The notes under the pieces: model-generated
What the model was told of the DNA's origin: nothing
The model's database searches: none
What the model saw: the letters and a program-made list of their open reading frames with translations, nothing else
Shown here: positions 62,190-64,000 of the stretch, piece after piece
Numbering within the stretch: position 1 is the first letter of the stretch
How the letters are laid out: each line of letters begins with the position of its first letter
From: CAVVZJ01 sp963752755
GTDB lineage: Bacteria > Planctomycetota > Planctomycetia > Isosphaerales > Isosphaeraceae
Assembly: GCA_963752755.1 (NCBI GenBank)
Contig: CAVVZJ010000003.1
Coordinates: 434,001 to 498,000, forward strand
Reading direction: 5' to 3'
Length of the DNA stretch: 64,000 nucleotides
Position numbers and translations under genes: made by a program

Positions 62190-64000
62190 ATGGCACGCCC
62201 GAGGCGTCGCAAGCGGCTCGCATTGCGGGTCGAATCGCTCGAAATCCGCTCCCTCCTCAGCAGCGATGTGGGCAACGGTCTGCTCATCGGCTTCGCCCCC
62301 GGCACGAACGCCGGCACCGTCGCCGCCACCGTCCAGCGGTTCCAGGGGCAGGTCCTCCAGAAGTTCCCCGACGGCCCGGTCTGGATTCAGCCCGGCGCGG
62401 GGGTGAACGTGGCTCGCGTCGAGACCTGGATGCAGAACGACCCCGCCGTCCGCTACGTCGAGCCGAACGGCGTGATCCACGTGGACTCCATCCCGCCCAA
62501 CGATCCGGGCTTCAACCAGCAGTGGGGCCTGTACAACGCCGGCACCGGAGTCGACATCAACGCCTTGAACGCCTGGCAGACGACCCAGGGCAGTTCCAGC
62601 ACGATCATCGCCGTCATCGACAGCGGGCTCGACCTCACCAACCCCGACTTCTCCGGCCGCCTCTGGGTCAACACCGCCGAGGCCACCGGCCAGCCCGGCG
62701 TGGACGACAGCCACGACGGCTACGTCGATGACGTCTTCGGCTGGAACTTCCGCGACCACAACAACAACCTCGCCGACTACGCCCAGCACGGCACCCACGT
62801 CGCCGGCCTCATCGCCGCCAACGCCAACGACCACTACGGCGTCGCCGGGGTGAACTGGAACGCCAGGATCATGCCCCTGAAGTTCATCGGACCCGACGGC
62901 AGCGGCAACGTCGCCGACGCCGTCCAGGCGATCTACTACGCCGTCAACCACGGCGCCAGGATCATCAACGCGAGCTGGGGCGGCATCGACTACTCGCAAT
63001 CGCTCAACGACGCCATCAGCTACGCCGACAGCCACGGCGTCGTCTTCGTCACGGCCGCCGGCAACGAGTCGGCCAACAACGACACCAAGCCCAGCTATCC
63101 CGCGCTCGACCGCCTGGGCAACCTGATCAGCGTGGCGGCCGTCGATGCGTTCGGCCGCCTGGCCAGCTTCTCCAACTACGGCCCGAACACCGTGGACATC
63201 GCCGCGCCCGGGGTGAGCATCCTCAGCGACCTACCCGGCGGCGGCCTGGTCAGCTACTCCGGCACGTCGATGTCCACGCCGTTCGTCACCGGCGTCGCCT
63301 CGCTCGTCGCCGGCATGCATCCGACCTGGAACGCCGAGCAGATCGTCCACCAGGTCGTCGCGACCGCCAAACCGATGCCGACCCTCCGGGGCCTGATCGC
63401 CTCCGGCGGGATCGTCGATGCCGCCGCCGCCGTCGGCTCCACCGCCCCGCCCACCACGACCACGACTCCGCCCCCCGTCTCCGTCACGTCCAACCCGACC
63501 ATCGGCGTCTCCGAGCCTTCCGACCTTATCCACGCCCAGATCGTCTCCACCGACGAATTCTACCAGGCCCACGGCGGCACCAACACCTCCTGGCTCAACG
63601 CGCTTTATCAAACCTTCCTCGACCGCTCCCTCGACCCCGGCGCCCGCACTTACTGGCTCGGCCAGCTCGCCGCCTCCGACCGCCTCACGGTCGCCCACGC
63701 GATCATCTACTCACCCGAGGCGATCCGGACCAAGGTCGCCGGCTGGATGAAGTCCGACCTCGGCTGGACCGCCACGATCGCCGACCTCAAGACCATCCCC
63801 GTCGTGATCCAGTGGTCCAACGTGATCGCCGCCGCCGGCGGCGCCGACTCTGTGATCCACCAGATCATCCTCGCCTCCAGCGAGTTCTACAACCGTAGCG
63901 GCGGCACCGACGCCTCCTGGCTCAACGCCGTCTATCAGGTCGCCCTCGGCCGCCCCCTCGACTCCGGCGCCCGCACCTACTGGCTCGGCCAGCTCGCCAC
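62190..64000 (+). CDS. S8 subtilisin-like protease with DUF4214 repeats, 3' end missing
   Basis: Starts at ATG 62190 (MARPRRRKRLALRVESLEIR then SLLS), the planctomycete export motif. A short propeptide-like region (FPDGPVWIQPGAGVNVARVE) precedes the catalytic domain. The triad is visible: Asp in IIAVIDSGLDLTNPDFSG, His in QHGTHVAGLIAANANDHYGV, Ser in YSGTSMSTPFVTGVASLVAG; the oxyanion Asn is in VFVTAAGNESANND. After a Thr/Pro linker, two DUF4214-type units occur, each with a FYxxxGGTxxSWLNAxYQ core followed by GARTYWLGQLA. In other proteins this domain goes with S-layer or secreted surface proteins. The frame is clean for 603 codons and runs off the right edge. It is probably an extracellular protease attached to the cell surface. 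Confidence 0.92.
   Translation, partial: MARPRRRKRLALRVESLEIRSLLSSDVGNGLLIGFAPGTNAGTVAATVQRFQGQVLQKFPDGPVWIQPGAGVNVARVETWMQNDPAVRYVEPNGVIHVDSIPPNDPGFNQQWGLYNAGTGVDINALNAWQTTQGSSSTIIAVIDSGLDLTNPDFSGRLWVNTAEATGQPGVDDSHDGYVDDVFGWNFRDHNNNLADYAQHGTHVAGLIAANANDHYGVAGVNWNARIMPLKFIGPDGSGNVADAVQAIYYAVNHGARIINASWGGIDYSQSLNDAISYADSHGVVFVTAAGNESANNDTKPSYPALDRLGNLISVAAVDAFGRLASFSNYGPNTVDIAAPGVSILSDLPGGGLVSYSGTSMSTPFVTGVASLVAGMHPTWNAEQIVHQVVATAKPMPTLRGLIASGGIVDAAAAVGSTAPPTTTTTPPPVSVTSNPTIGVSEPSDLIHAQIVSTDEFYQAHGGTNTSWLNALYQTFLDRSLDPGARTYWLGQLAASDRLTVAHAIIYSPEAIRTKVAGWMKSDLGWTATIADLKTIPVVIQWSNVIAAAGGADSVIHQIILASSEFYNRSGGTDASWLNAVYQVALGRPLDSGARTYWLGQLA

Overview
The window looks like planctomycete DNA, most likely from the Isosphaeraceae. 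It is very GC-rich. It carries two DUF1559 proteins with prepilin-type N-termini, proteins beginning with the planctomycete LExLExRxLLS-type export motif, a S8-protease/DUF4214 surface protein, and dispersed intergenic repeats. This assignment rests on gene families, not on a database search.

Layout. (1) 1-10.4 kb: the end of an old-yellow-enzyme gene and a broken DUF1559 gene, then a plus-strand pectin/rhamnogalacturonan utilisation operon. The operon encodes a PL11 rhamnogalacturonan lyase fused to a CE12 acetylesterase (interrupted in its signal peptide by an IS5-type element), a PL10 pectate lyase, a hexuronate-type MFS permease, a GHMP kinase resembling plant galacturonokinase, and an NAD-binding oxidoreductase. 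Three of its junctions are ATGA overlaps. (2) 10.4-11.8 kb: WD40 debris and two copies of a dispersed repeat. (3) 11.8-39.8 kb: a hybrid PKS-NRPS lipopeptide cluster. On the minus strand the order is MbtH, a FAAL-ACP-KS-AT-KR-ACP-C-A-PCP-C-A-PCP-E-C megasynthase, an A-PCP-C-A-PCP-TE synthetase, a PvdE/SyrD-like exporter and a MacA/MacB-like tripartite exporter. A Sfp-type activating enzyme lies convergent at the end. Adenylation codes read by eye suggest a 3-hydroxyacyl-Gly-(D-Asn)-Gly-X product. (4) 40.4-41.4 kb: a complete IS5-type element with a TCA target duplication. (5) 41.5-52.3 kb: two heavy-metal RND efflux sets, each preceded by a small secreted His/Cys-rich protein; the second set is one adaptor-pump fusion ORF. 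(6) 52.5-59.5 kb, minus strand: a GT4 glycosyltransferase, a Bax-inhibitor-1 protein, a polytopic membrane protein, a lipoprotein, a DUF1559 protein and a poly-Gly surface protein. (7) 60.5-64 kb: a hypothetical protein whose tail contains a third repeat copy, and an S8 protease running off the end.

A caution for the whole window: many genes are broken by single-base indels, concentrated at 2-10, 24.5-33 and 42-45 kb, while neighbouring genes are clean. Comparison of internal duplicated segments suggests that most are consensus errors and not real decay. Coordinates of such genes are therefore given as the span of the intended gene, with the shifts noted.
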